Shown here piece after piece: positions 35,001 through 47,814 of a DNA stretch of 64,000 nt (position 1 is the stretch's first letter; each line of letters opens with the position of its first letter). The stretch lies in contig NC_033627.1 of NCBI RefSeq assembly GCF_001540865.1, positions 9,339,267 through 9,403,266 of the forward strand, in the 5' to 3' direction. The notes beneath the pieces were generated by a model, which was not told the DNA's origin, did no database searches, and saw only the letters and a list, made by a program, of their open reading frames with translations. This DNA is from Ananas comosus (Eukaryota; Streptophyta; Magnoliopsida; Poales; Bromeliaceae). The translations under genes and the position numbers were made by a program.

Positions 35001-38000
35001 GTCGGCATTGCTAGTGTGCCATTGGCAATGCTAACATTACTTGGAAAAAAAAAATCGTGCCAACACCGGCACGGTCCGTGCCGCTGTGTCGTGCTGTGCC
35101 GTATCGGTGGTACAATGGCACGGGCCGTGCCAGTGGCATGGCAATCCTTGTTTTCAGAGAAGTTAGAAATAGTAGTAGAATTGCCACCGACACTGGCTAT
35201 GCCGGTGGCATGGCAATCCTTACTTTCAGAGTAGTTAGATGTAATACTAGAATGAAGAATCTGTTCAAAAGTCTCTTTTTTTTCCCAATCCTTTTTAAAT
35301 TAACAGCATAATAGCCTAGAGTCTTTTTATGATGTGCTATGTGTAAGCCTTTATGATCTAAAACCTTTCTGATGAATGCCTATAGAAAGCCTTGACAATT
35401 CTGTCTTTATGTTTACTATTGATTTATTTTCGTTATTTGAAAATTTTTTAAGCCAATTAAAAATTTTTCATTGTTGTCAATTTATTTAAATTCTAATTCA
35501 GGTGATTCTAATTAAATCTTTTCCCTGTTAATAATTTTAGTTGATGGAAAAGCAAAGATTGATCGAATTTGCTGATGCGCTTCGTAGTAAGCTCAACTAT
35601 TTTGATGAGTTGGAGAATGTAAGGTTTGATAGCCAAGTACTTTGGATGCTTATTGTCATATTTCTTCTTTATTATGATAATTATTTAACATACTGCAAAG
35701 ACTTAAGAATCATAGTGTGGTTGGCCACTTTTAAACTGCTGATTATCTCATCTATTGCCGTATACTGTTGTTAGAGCATGCTTTGCAGTTTAATTACATA
35801 TCGACATTTCATTTTAGCTTGCTGGCAGCTTGAACACTTCCATTAAGAATCTACTGAAAGGTATTTTCTAGTGATATTGTATACCCTCAAAGTCACACCA
35901 CTGCCCTCTATCCATTAGTTATCTGTTGGCTGGATCCTTTCTTTGTTAGAATTGCCTAAAAGACGATTCCTTAGAATTTAGAATGCGGTGCAACAACGGA
36001 ATGCTATTGCATAATTATTGAATGTCTTCTTACATGAAATTACTAATTTATATTACTCATGGTTCTATGGTATATGAAAGTTGGTGACATGCTAGAGCAC
36101 ATCGACAGACATGCAGCCAATTCCTTTTCCCTTTGTAATTGTATAGCCTTATAGGTACTGTGATGTGTTGTACGGCAACTTAAAATGCAATTTAAAATGA
36201 AAATTAGGAAAAGCTGCATTATAAAGTTTAACAGTGAACATAAATTAAAGCATCTATCTAATACATAGGAATGTCAGAAATAATCCTTTTTGATACAAGT
36301 GTAAGAAGAAAGAATGTCATTATAAGATTTATACATCAGTTCTTTATGAATATCTTTCAGCTGATGAGTAACATTCTAGAATATCTGTATATATCTAGAT
36401 AGTTCTCCTGATTTGTGCCACAATGCTTGCTAGAATGCATGCAGTAAGTTTTTTGGAACTTGGTCGCAGTCTTTTTGTATCAAGGTTTATTTTGCTATTT
36501 ACAGGTTTCTACCAGTTTTTATTCTCCAAACATGAGTATTGGAAGCGCACAGTTTCTTCCGCTGTTGAAACGTCTAGATGATTGCATCTCGTCAGTGAAC
36601 ATTTCTTCTTTATGTCCATTTGTCTACATCTTTTTCCCTATGGACTGCAAGTTTTGATCAAGTGTCTTTCACTGATAAGCCTAGGTATGTTGAAAGCAAT
36701 CCACAATATGCTGAGTCTGCTGTTTACTTGGTCAAATTTCGGCAACTCCAGGTAAAGTCATTTGATATCACTTTCCTTCTAGATGAAGTACACCTGCAAA
36801 TAGCCTAGGTATATTGACAGGAGACAGATCCTTTTTCATGCAGTCAAGAGCATTAGGTATGATTCGATCTCACGTGGTTTCAGTCCTTAAAGGTGCTTCA
36901 TCTCAGGTAACTCTTGTTGCTATCTTGGTTATACTTGTGAGAGAAACCAACATGGATAGAAAGAAAAAGATTGGATATCTGTTTAAGTGTATTATTCATA
37001 GGTACAAGCTGCAATTCGAAGCAGTGGTTCAAGCAAAACAGCTGTTCCAGAGGGTGTGGAGGCATCTGTTATATATGTTCGCTTCAAGGCAGCTGCTAGT
37101 GAGGTATATATTCTCATTGCCTTATAGATTATTATGAAAGTTTTAGGTACTATACGGAAAGGAGATTAATTCATGAAAGCATTTCCTTTGCTCAATGTCA
37201 AGATCTCGAAATGGTAAAGAAGTTTGATGAAAATTGATTAATTAACAAATTTCGAATTATTGCAGCTGAAACCTGTTCTTGGGGAAATTGAAAGTAGATC
37301 TTCTAGGAAAGAATATGCACAGATTCTCTCAGAATGCCACAAGCTTTATTGTGAGCAAAGACTATACTTGGTAAGTTGATTATGTTTGCTGTATATTTTC
37401 TTGCAATGCCTTCTGAATAAATGATGGTTGTTGAATAGGTCAAAGGTATAGTGCAGCAGCGGATCTCTGAATTTACAAAAAAAGAGGCCTTGCCATCATT
37501 AACTAGGTCTGGATGTGCATATTTAATGGAGGTTAGTTTACTGTAGACTCATGTCAAATATGTGTTTATATTAGGAGAGTTCTACTATCTTCTTTATGAT
37601 ATTCCTGTTGCATAATTTGGTTAGCGCTCGTTATCTAATTATGCAATGTCTTCCAGGTTTGCCAGTTTGAACACCAGCTTTTTGATTACTTCTTTCCGTC
37701 ATCTTCTTCCGATGTCACGAACATGGCTCCTTTAATAGACCCTTTGTGAGTATTTTTTTTCTCCACATGATTTTTCCAATTTTTTACTTCCGTGAGTAGC
37801 TGTTAAACTGTATAATGATAGAAGAAAGAACTTGGAGCATTAATTGTTCATGCAGGAGTCATGTGGGAAAAGAAGAGTTCTATTGCTTATTAATGGTGTG
37901 AGGTACTATCAAAAGTGCCTTTGACCATAATACTTGAAATTCTTAACTTGAACTTTCCAAGATGGTAACATGGAATGCAAGACCTTATATATCTTTGAAC

Positions 38001-41000
38001 TTTCTGAACATATTGCAATGAGGGGATAATGGGGTGTGACAAATTCTTTTCCTGTTTAAGACCTTATGTCCTCACCAAATGCACTTAGACATGCCAGATT
38101 CCTTTGTATAAGATAAGGACGATAGTAGATTATAGAAAACAAAAAGTGGAAGAGGATAGACATGCATGTGGGATTTTAGAGGCATGGCATTTAATCAGAA
38201 TAATTCCACTGTCCATGATGTTGTACATCATTTATCAGACATAGATATAAGAAGCAAGTCTCAAACTGAAGACTATACGTCATTCATTTGAAAATACTTG
38301 ATGTAATCATGATGTGGAATGTTTATACCTTAAAATTATCCAGCATATTTGTACTGGTATAGACTTCCACTGGTGTTATCAAAATTTTCAGCAGAAATAG
38401 GATGGAAAAGGAATGGACTAACTCAGAACTTGATTTTAAATTTCCTGAGCACAAAAGAAATTTATAACTTTCAACAGTTTTTTGCAATTCACATGTTTTC
38501 TTCCTTTAATGCGACTGCTTTCGTTTGTCAGCGGAGCATTTTTGGGCCATTCTGGTGTGTCTAATACCATCGCTCTCTTATTTAGCCTTTCTAGATTTAT
38601 TTTCCCATTTTAATTGCTCTATTTATTTTTTGCCGGAGTTATGTGGTCAGCTATTTGAACTTTGTTTATTTGATTGCTTAAATTGTGCTTTCTAATATTC
38701 AGGTGCACATATTTGTATGATACTTTGCGCCCAAAGTTGATACATGAGGCAAACCTTGATTCTCTCTGTGAACTTGTAGACATAGTAAAAGTTGAAGTTC
38801 TAGGAGAGCAGCTTAGTAGACGTGGTGAGTCAGTAGCTGGATTACATCCCACGTTACAAAGAATTCTAGCAGACATTCATGAGAGATTAACGTTTTGCGC
38901 CAGGACGCACATCCGCGAAGAGGTAATATTTGCATAACTTGTACTTTCGTGATTGTTATATTGCGTTAATTCTGATGGTGTTTATATTTCTGGAAACCAC
39001 TAAGTAGGCTGTTTACTTTATCAGTGTGCACGCATTTTATTGCATCAAAAGATCTGAAAAAATGATTCTTTAGTGGCTGAAGTCATGGCATTTGACTGCT
39101 TCCCACTACGCAATGGGCCTACATTTACTCTTGTTTCTGGGACCTTTGCAGGTGCCATAATAAGCCAAACTCTGGTATATTGCTGCTATGTAAGTTGATT
39201 AAAAGGGCTCTCATTAGCCCCAGTTGCAGGCTGAGTCCAAGTGCCTTATGTATTTTAGCTGATTTCTCTAGGTTTTATATATAATTTTGTTTTGGAGGGC
39301 AAGGATTAAAGTGCTGTGGCACCGGGGTCTGCCGTTGTTTGCCTGGCACGATACGGCACAAGCATGCTTCCCTGCCGACACGTGGCACGCTTGCGTGCCG
39401 ATGGATACGCATGATCTCCTAATGACATGCTTTGACACGGGCTTATTATAGTTTTTTTGGTCCCAATGAGCTCTTATAATATTATTTTGAAAGGTTTAGT
39501 CAAATAATTATGAATATTGGCTATATATAGCTTACAATACTCTTCAATTAACATACTGGTAAGCTTTTTTATATATAAAGTACAACTATACCTTATAGAG
39601 AATAGAAATTAAAATATAATAATAGAATTCACTAGTACAATAATTATATAAAATTTACACCTTTACAGAGAGATGACTACTTAATTCCACAGATCGTCGC
39701 GGTGTATCATAAAATTTTGTTAGATCTATCCATAAAAAATTAGTAATAAATTATATGACAAATAAATTAAATAACGTAAGTATCAATTGATGTAATTTAG
39801 TTTCTAATTTTATCAGTATTTTCAATCTTCTAACTCCAAAAAAAGAATTTTATGTTAGATGTGTCTCAAAATTTTATTATCGAGTTTGATTTTGTGCCCT
39901 GGTTCGCTGAAAGTTTCACGGTGCGACAAGGAAAAATAATTTGTGAAGAAACAATGGATGTCTGTGGTGAAAGCGGAGGGCTCGGACCGATAGGATCGGA
40001 GCCTCTCGCAGGGTAGGGAATGTGCGAAAAGAGAAAAAAAACCCACAACACACACACACACACACACAAAACGAACGCACGGTAGTGCCACCCTGTGCCA
40101 TATGACATGGGGTGGCACTTTAATCCTTGTTGCAGGGTGCTGTTTTGCCACACTGCAAATATCTTTGGGGTTTTTTTTAATCTCTGTCACATTGGGACTC
40201 TAGATTTCAATTGTTGATGATTTTAGCAGATGTTTAGACTTTTGCTTGTTGACTACTTGTGATTAAATCAAAAGGATAGTTGGTGCATAAAATGCTATTG
40301 TTACATATTGATGCAAACCGAGAGGTTGCTAAAATTGAATTTTCAAGTTTGCTTTTGTTAAAAGGTAAAACTAGATTCAATTTATCAATTCCGATGAACT
40401 TTAAGCAAGGAAGCAAAAATTTCAGCCAGACAAAAATTAAAATCGAATTGAAGTAATACTAAGATGATGATAAACCTTCAATATATGAGATAATAACAAC
40501 CAACTGAAAATACAAGTTCCAAAAGGTAAATTCGGCTTTATCGGACTTAAAGATTTAGGTTTGGTTGTTTGACAAATATGGTTGGTAATGGTGGAAGGCT
40601 AGATTAAAAGGGGATAATAGGATATCAGGAGATGAGAGATACAAAAAGTGCACCATTCACACGATTGCGGGGGATTCACGATCGACGAGGAGGGCAGTAC
40701 ACCACGGGTAGAACTTCGGCAACGGCAAAGAAGAAGATGAGGTAGCGACTCAGAAGAAGGGGAAGGGTAAAAGTAGAAGCTGATCTTGTCACGAGGAAGA
40801 AGCGATAACTATCAAGTTGAGGAAGAAGACGATCTCGGCGCGAGGAAGAAGCGTCGATGATCTCACCGGGAAGAAGAACACCAAGGGTAAAGAGTGAGAG
40901 TAGAATTTTCTATTCATCCAAATATATCTCCTTTAAGGTTTCAAGAACTATGTATTTATAGTGTTGAGAGCCCTCTTATAATAAATTATTGTCTTTTCGT

Positions 41001-44000
41001 TTTCAACATAACACGGTCATCCAAGAGTCATGCATAGAAAACGAAGCAATTTTGGGAATTTCAAAGGTCTTTTTTTTGGGAATTCCAAAGGTCTTTTTGG
41101 GATTGTTTCTTTGTTTATTGGAGAAAAGGGTTTGGGTTAGCCAAATCAACTAAACTGAAAGATTTAAGTCCGAATCAAACACGAACCTACAAAATAAAAG
41201 AAAATTGCATTCAAAAATAAAATGAGGTTTATTTGCTGCATCATATATCTAATGGCAATGCTAATTTGCATCATATATCTAATGGTAATGCTAATTTAAG
41301 GTGCTTGCCATGTTTCCACCATCTGGTGAGCCATCATAAATCCTTTGGCCAATCTGCGCTGGTTAAGTGCATAATATTATATGATGATGGTTGTGAAAGC
41401 TCTCCTTAGATAATTAGATTGACATGCTGGTTGTGAAAGCTCTCCTTAGATAATTAGATCGATATGCTATAACATTTATTAGGGTGGGAAGCAATCATTG
41501 ATCTAAAGTAACTGTTTGGTTGCTGATTGCTAAGTAGTTTATACCAGACTATTTCCTAATGTAAATAGCAGCGACCATTTACAGCTTCATAGTTTTCTTT
41601 CAACCATTCTTTGGTGATTATGTCTGTTTCCAGATCGCTAATTACCGTCCATCAGATGAAGATCTAGATTACCCTGGAAAGCTGGAGCAATTAGTTGAGA
41701 CTACTTCAGAAGCTGGTGTTAGTAACTATCTCATTTTCCCATCATTTTTCAGAGTTTTACTTGTCTTCCTACGTGCTACCTTTTTTAGCAATAAAATTTA
41801 CTTGTTTATTTGCACTCACATTCTCTTCCATTTTATGCAAAACTAGAATTTGTAGAATAATTCAAAAGCAGAAATATTAAGGAAAATAAACACTGTACCT
41901 AAAATGTAGCCCTAGAAAGATAATTGCTGAAAAAATATCTAAAGAGAACTGCCCTCCCCCTGACAAACAAAATGCAAGTAAAAGGAGAGTTCATAATTAT
42001 TTGGAGGAGAATTGTAAAAGAAAAAGAGAAAAATACCTTGATCACCAAAATAAGCTCTCTTTTTTTTTTTTTTCCCTATGTAAAGTGGCATCCTTTTTTG
42101 GAATTTATATAATCGTAGCCCAAATCTAATCCAGAATTTATATATTCATAGAATAGAGATAAAATATTAAAGTTATTTGATCCAAATAAATTTATCTTGT
42201 TTAAAACACACTTTTATCTTATTTTAGTATATCTCTATCTTTGATTTAATTGCTATTTAGAGTCAAAATAGGATCAAATTATAATCTAGTCTTATCTAGT
42301 CTAATTTAACTAAAATTTTAAAATATTTCTTTCTCGTAGATTTAAATCTAATTTAAATAAAATATTAAGATATTTCTATCTTATAAATTTAATGTTGGAT
42401 TTATTAAACTTTTTAAATTTTTAGAAGGGGTTGTCTGCAAGGATAATGATGTGGCTTCAGGAAGTCACTCAAAGTAGGGTCAAATTATAATCTGGTTTCA
42501 TCTAACCAAAATAAGATTGTAAGATATTTCTATATCATAGATCTAAACCTAATTTAAATAAAATACTAAGATATTTCTATCTTATATATTTAATGTTGGA
42601 CTGATTGAAAATTTTAATTTTTGAAAGGGGGTTTCCTGCAAGGGCAATGATGTGGCTTCACGAAATTGCTTGAAATTCTCCAGTTTTATATATCTGTTAT
42701 TATATTGATGATTGATTTGTTGATAATTTCTCCATCGTAGTGTTGATAAATTTTAGTGTGACTTGTGGAATCTTTTATTACCTGTAGGTTGTTGATAATT
42801 CAGACATAGTTCAGACATGGTATCAGCCATTGGAGAAAACAGTATCATGTCTATCAAAATTGTACCGTTGTTTAGAACCAACAGTTTTTACTGGTCTAGC
42901 ACAGGTATGCATCTGCTAACTATATAGTTTCTCAGAGGTTAACTTTCCTAAGGAGTTACAGAAATTTTTTCCCTGATTACCTTGTTCCTCAGGAAGCTGT
43001 GGAGTTCTGCTCAATATCAATACAGGTATGAAATCCTTTATATGTACTAATTCCTGCAGGCAAACTCAAATACATTAGGTTTCAAGTGCTTATTACTCTG
43101 GTATTCAAGGAACCTTAGACTTGATTCTTTATCCTAGATCCAGTTCATAATAGTTACAGTCGTATCAATCCGTTTCTTAGATACTGAACTGAGACAATTA
43201 TTTTTGGAAGAACAATATCTTGATTTTGAAGTAATGTTTGGATCTACAAATTACCTTTAACACTGTATTACTGGCAGAATGCAAGCAAATCTATTGCAAA
43301 GAGATCAATGCCTATGGATGGACAGCTTTTTGTTATAAAGCACCTTCTTCTTCTACGAGAGCAGGTGGGCTGCATCTAAATCTCTTTTCGTTTCACTACC
43401 AGAAATTCCTATACATTTTTGTAAATTAATATTTTCCTGTACTGACCCAAATGCATTTATTATTCATTCCAGATTGCACCGTTTGATATTGAATTCTCCG
43501 TTACGCACAAGGAGCTAGACTTTTCTCATTTGCTGGTTCGTACAGGATCCTATTTTACACCTTTGATAACTTGTTAGTAAAGTATTGATGATTGACTATG
43601 TTGCACAGATACGGATACGGGGATACGAATACGACACGATACGGATACGGTGATATGGCAATTCCTAAAACTTCTAGGATACGATACGCGGGATATACTT
43701 GAATAAAATATTATTTTAAATATATTTAAATATATGTTGATTATATGTAATGATATATTAAGAACAATCAGAATATCTGGACTATATTAAAGAATATATT
43801 CTAATATGTATTAACTTGTATAATTGTTTTACATATGTGCATAAAAAAAGATAATCAATCATATAAAATAATAATTCAAAAAGTATCAAACCAACTGTCA
43901 TCCAACTTGATCAAATGATAACAATAGATATGTAGTTGCACAAACTAGATAATTAGTCATTCAATATACATGTCTGTTTTGTTAGTTCTATTATTAAAAT

Positions 44001-46521
44001 AGTAATAAAAAAATATGGTAGCAATGTAATAGAGAAGTAAAAAAAATCATATTTTCTATAGCCTTTGTTGCTTAATGCTAGGTTGACAAATTAGATGAAA
44101 GAGAGCATATACTGTGTGAAGATAGAATGAGAGGGAGCGCCTTCTACCAATCAAGAGCAAAAAGATATATGAAATGACAAATTGAACACTGATTGGCGTT
44201 TTTCTCACTCTTTTCCTTCTTTCTAATAGGTTTGGACATGAGTTTTTTAAAAAAATTTTAAGTTTCGATCATTTTAGATCAAAAAAGAACCTGGCCGTGT
44301 CCCCCCCGTATCCCCCCGTATCCCTCACGTATCCGAGCAGTATCCGATATTTTTTTATTTTTTAAAAATGCCCGATACTTCATTCCCGTATCGGACACGT
44401 ATCGGGCGAGTATCGGGCGCGTATCGGTATCCGATACGTATCCGATACGGGTACGGCATGAAATTTGAAGTATCCGTGCCTCATAGATGATTGATGATCA
44501 TTTCGAGCGGTATCTTAGTATACAGGTTTCTTAGTATGCAATCTATGTGCCCACATGGTCATGTGTGCAGTGCCATTCCGAACAGCTATTAATATTTTTA
44601 AGGTTTCTTTTATTTAAGTAGCGTTGCATGTAGTTGTACGGCAACTGATCTCTCAACATTAGTACAGTAGTACGTACGTGCAACTTGCCACATGTCGAGA
44701 AATTATCCTATATCTAGGAGTGGATTTTTTTTCTGTTACTTTTCTATGCTAAATCTAAATCAAAAGTTTACTTTAATGGTCATTTTACAGGAGCATTTGC
44801 GAAGGATTCTCAGAGGTCAAGCCTCACTTTTTGACTGGTCAAGATCAACATCATTGGCAAGAACCTTGTCTCCTCGCATTCTAGAGAATCAGATTGATGC
44901 CAAGAAGGTGAGCTGCTGGCCGCGAGATCTTCGTAAGAGTGAAGTTTCTTTTGCCACTTAAAACACCCAAGTTGTTTAATTTTATCTTGTTTGCAGGAAC
45001 TCGAGAAAAGTCTGAAAGCCACCTGTGAAGAGTTCATTATGTCCATCACAAAATTAGTTGTGGACCCTATGCTATCGTTCGTTACTAAGGTATTATATCC
45101 ATCATATGTTTTGCATGTTAACTGGAAACCATCTTAACATCTATCACTGATTTGTGAAAAGAACTGCAATGAATTCAGATATCTTTTTAGTACGTGTAAT
45201 CTGAATCTGTTTTCAAGTAAAAGTCCAGTGAAAACTGATCTGCTTGGAGTAGAAAAATTTCTTCGGCCACTATTAATTGAATCCATGGAGCCTCTTTTTC
45301 TCTTGAGTGAAGAAGAGATCATGCCTCTGAAATAATTTTATGATTCTGTTGCATAGTTTTTGAATTTAGATCTGTTGTTTCTATGATTCTAAAGTAATTT
45401 TGTTCGCTAGGTAACTGCTGTGAAAGTTGCATTATCCTCTGCTAGCCAAGGGCAGAAATCGGATTCAGTTCTTGCCAGGCCTCTAAAGAATCAAGCATTT
45501 GCTTCACCAGATAAAGTCACCGAGCTGGTTAAAAAGGTATGCCATGGGTATGCCTTGCATATGCAGTCTATCTGTGGCTTTAAATGCACTAACTGGGAGG
45601 TCTCTACCGCAGTTTTTGTCTTAATTGTCTTTTTAATTTTAATGACAGGTTGGAACTGCCATCCAGCAAGAGTTGCCTAAAGTATTGGCAAAAATGAAGC
45701 TTTATCTCCAAAACCCATCAACACGAATGATCTTGTTCAAACCGATCAAGTAATGCTCTTGCTTCATTGCTTTTGCCTGCCAGGAGCCTCTTTGGCCCTG
45801 ACTGAACTTCATTAGAAATTCTTTTAGTTAGCTGTTTGAGTAGAATCTTTTTTCACTTAAATCCCTCCGAAACTTCTTTCTGCACTAAAAGGCAGAAGCT
45901 TTAAAGTAGGCTTTTTCTTTTCGGGCTTAGGAAACTCATCTTAGCTTTATGTAACAGCAAAAACTTGAGCTTTTTGTTTGCCGAATGCCTGGTTATTGCT
46001 TCCTGGAGTAGGAAAGTTGTTGCAGAAGTTAGGCCAAAAAGGTGGATTGGCTGGCTTGACCAACGCTTATGTTCTTCTATCTAAATCATCTAATTTCAAA
46101 GACATTTCACTCTGTGGCCTGATTTTAAGTTATCGTGTCTTTTGCCCCCTACCAATGGAGGCACCTATTGATTTTTGGAGCTTCTGTTCATTAGACTTTA
46201 GCCTGTTGCAAATTTGCAAATTGTTTGCTCTTCATTTTTCATTTTTCATTTTTTTTTTTTTTTTTTTTTTTGGACTTCTGTTTGGTAGCTTAATTTGCTG
46301 ATCATTTTGTTTGTAACTTTTGCTGGTTGTCTTCATTGGGTTCTATGGTCATCAAAATTATAATTGATGATAATTTTTCTTCATTTCTCAGGACAAATAT
46401 TGTGGAAGCTCATGTGCAACTACAGTCATTGCTAAAATCTGAATATTCTGCGGAAGAAATACAAAACATTGGCATGTTGTCAATACAAGAGCTCCAAGCT
46501 CAACTGGATGGCCTTCTTTAG
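29022..46521 (+). CDS. COG3: Conserved oligomeric Golgi complex subunit 3 (25 exons, 777 aa)
   Basis: COG3 (Sec34) is a lobe A subunit of the COG tethering complex, which acts at the cytosolic face of the Golgi in retrograde vesicle traffic. Exons: 29022-29093, 29240-29323, 29440-29547, 31419-31463, 31551-31625, 31724-31819, 35541-35618, 36505-36590, 36685-36751, 36844-36906, 37002-37103, 37266-37370, 37439-37531, 37657-37745, 38703-38922, 41634-41717, 42788-42904, 42993-43025, 43278-43364, 43473-43535, 44791-44907, 44997-45089, 45411-45536, 45649-45749, 46392-46521. All borders are GT-AG and the 2334-base frame stays open to TAG, close to the 780-odd residues of plant orthologues. Landmarks are [28 protein letters not shown] (Sec34-like coiled region), [46 protein letters not shown] and LYLQNPSTR. 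The ATG at 29022 matches the family start. Introns 3, 6, 15 and 20 are swollen by transposons. Confidence 0.95.
30168..31310. mobile_element. GTGCCG-rich foldback MITE in COG3 intron 3
   Basis: Ends CAAGGTTTCAAA and TTTAAACCTTG, rich in GTGCCG/CGGCAC words over the outer ~150-200 bases on each side. T-rich runs occupy 30360-30560. The flanks TGTTTCTGT and ACTTTCTGT agree at 7 of 9 bases, a decayed TSD. Copies of the same family are at 33789-34964 and 39300-40129. Confidence 0.75.
32271..33182. mobile_element. hAT-type MITE with perfect 8-bp TSD (nested)
   Basis: The terminal inverted repeats are perfect over 19 bp (CAGTGTTTGAAAAGGTGCG at 32271-32289, inverse at 33164-33182). The target duplication CTTGTATC is perfect (32263-32270 and 33183-33190). 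The sub-termini are rich in GGCGCGCCTC-type words. 912 bp with no transposase. Confidence 0.95.
33789..34964. mobile_element. GTGCCG-rich foldback MITE (inner copy), intron 6
   Basis: It is an inverted-orientation relative of 30168-31310, with the AAGTGCCGTGGCACGG start and GGCGGCACTTAATACCTTG end. The 8-bp flanks TTGCCAAA and GTGCCAAA match at 7 of 8. The A-rich run at 34740-34815 corresponds to the T-rich run of the other copy. Confidence 0.8.
39300..40129. mobile_element. GTGCCG-family foldback MITE in COG3 intron 15
   Basis: Ends CAAGGATTAAAGTGC and GCACTTTAATCCTTG. Its first 250 bases match 33789-34040 almost throughout. The 8-bp flanks TTGGAGGG and TTGCAGGG match at 7 of 8. It includes a short (CA)n run (about 40047-40068). 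Confidence 0.85.
40537..41180. mobile_element. Inverted-repeat-bounded insert in COG3 intron 15
   Basis: TCGGACTTAAAGATTTAGG at 40541 is inverted as CTGAAAGATTTAAGTCCGA ending at 41173. The interior is GA-rich with repeated GAGGAAGAAGCG words and a TATTTATAGTGTTGAG segment that, reversed, looks like an LTR promoter. The type is unclear: a MITE or an LTR fragment. Confidence 0.45.
41225..41475 (+). repeat. Two short tandem duplications in COG3 intron 15
   Basis: GCATCATATATCTAATGG(C/T)AATGCTAATT occurs twice (41239 and 41270 on), and TGGTTGTGAAAGCTCTCCTT with its following 20 bases occurs twice (about 41387 and 41430). Confidence 0.8.
42270..42675 (+). repeat. Direct repeat of about 190-200 bp in COG3 intron 16
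   Basis: Two neighbouring, diverged copies share AAATAAAATA(T/C)TAAGATATTTC, TTTAATGTTGGA and CAATGATGTGGCTTCA-like segments (ends near 42462 and 42662). It might be an old duplicated MITE. No TIR found. Confidence 0.65.
43596..44485. mobile_element. GATACGG-rich Mutator-like MITE in COG3 intron 20, 9-bp TSD
   Basis: The left end CTATGTTGCACAGATACGG and right end GTATCCGTGCCTCATA are imperfect inverted repeats. Both are followed inward by arrays of GGATACG/CGTATCC. The target duplication GATGATTGA is perfect (43587-43595 and 44486-44494). About 890 bp with no coding capacity. Confidence 0.88.
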
Positions 46522-46871
46522 CTGAAAGCCGCATTACTTGTCCATTTTATCTGCGCGTTACTATCTGAAGTCGCCTCTCCGTCGCTGAGTATAAGCTTCG
46601 CTGTTTGTTTCTCATCAGAAATCTTTGTTAGATTGATCAGAACGGATACTTTTCAATTTGTTTTTTTTTTTCCTTCTTTTTCTCTTGGATTACAGACGGG
46701 AGGATGTTGTATTCATTATCCCACTTGGGATTAGCTAAGATGGACCAAATTCATTGTTGTATAACTTCTCGATGTTTCTTCTTCCACTATCCATTTGTAG
46801 GGACTTTTGCTTGGATTTGTATCTCTTCATTTATGGGATATTTACCTCTGAATTACTTTCTTTTCTAGGAA
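46522..46871 (+). other. COG3: COG3 3' region up to the next transposon
   Basis: Presumed 3' UTR and downstream DNA, T-rich near 46660-46685. No canonical AATAAA was seen. Near-consensus signals cannot be assigned with confidence. Confidence 0.4.
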
Positions 46872-46991
46872 GGGCTTTTTTATAAAATGACTCTAGAAAT
46901 TCATAATTGGCAAAATGATTCGGTCAAAATTTTATTAGTAAAACTAACTTTTCTTTCGTCACGTGGGCACCACGTCATCTATTTCTCACAA

Positions 46992-47460
46992 AGACGGTAA
47001 ATTGTTCATCGTCTTTGTAATATCTCATGTCACCGCCTTCTGAAGGTGGTGAACCATTTACTGCCTTTAGTGCAAACCCTCCCCCTTCCTTCGCTCCAGC
47101 TTTTCCTTACAAGGCCTCCTTTCCAACTGCTTACAATTTTGCTTGTGCCCTTGAGAAGGCGGTGAATCATTTACCGCCATAACTAAGACGGTGAATGATT
47201 CACCATCTTTAGTGTAAAATTTTCACCCAGCAAAATTTGGCTAAGTCCTGGAGTTGGGACTAAACCTGGAGTCAGGACTAAAACACAGATAAGACGGTAA
47301 ATGGTTCACCGTCTTATTAGTGCTCCGCTGTTTGCACTTAAGGCCGTGAATGATTCACTGCCTTTAATGCAAATAGCCCCCAGTCTAGGACTTAGCCAAT
47401 TTTTTTTGGCTTTTGGGGATTTTGCACTAAAGGCGGTGAACTATTCACCGCCTTTAGTGC
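46992..47460. repeat. Left array of GGTGAA...TTCACC palindromes
   Basis: At least six units of the form A(A/G)G(A/G)CGGTGAATnnTTCACCGnCTT (for example 47187-47212, 47284-47309 and 47424-47450). Each is a near-perfect inverted repeat, and the units are separated by 20-100 unrelated bases. Confidence 0.85.
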
Positions 47461-47814
47461 AAACACTAAACAGCAATAGCTCTTCTTTTCAGTTCGATTT
47501 TAAAAACAATTTGAACAAGTTTGAGGCAAGAATTTTCATAAGAACAAATATTTCAACAAGAAACACAATAAGACGAGTGGAATAACAAGATACAATCAAC
47601 CGGATAAAAATATCAATAAAAACACAAATAAATATACAAATATGAATTAAATAAAGTCATATATAATATTATACAAAGTATGCGATCTAAATCAATAAGA
47701 TATAATCAGTCTCTCGATCTTCCTCTCCCACGACGTCCTTGGTCACATCTTTCAAATCTTCTTTTAAAATATATAGTGAATATAATACAAAAGATTAAAC
47801 CTAAACTAGGCTAA

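Larger units (their letters stand above)
32117..35150. mobile_element. Composite GTGCCG-family element in COG3 intron 6 (outer copy)
   Basis: Ends CAAGGATTGCC and GGCAATCCTTG with GTGCCG-rich sub-termini. The flanks CTTTTAGA and TTTTCAGA match 6 of 8. It contains a hAT MITE (32271-33182) and an inner member of the related family (33789-34964). A second GGCATGGCAATCCTTACTTTCAG at about 35207-35229 repeats the right end just outside, so the exact border is uncertain. Confidence 0.6.

Noticed and set aside
35818..35862. Extra COG3 exon between exons 7 and 8
   Set aside because: It has AG/GT borders but adds 43-44 bases and would throw the next exon out of frame; skipping it gives the family sequence in frame.
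43561..43600. An 8-bp (hAT-type) duplication at the intron 20 MITE
   Set aside because: Nine bases, GATGATTGA, match perfectly on both sides, which fits a Mutator-like element better.
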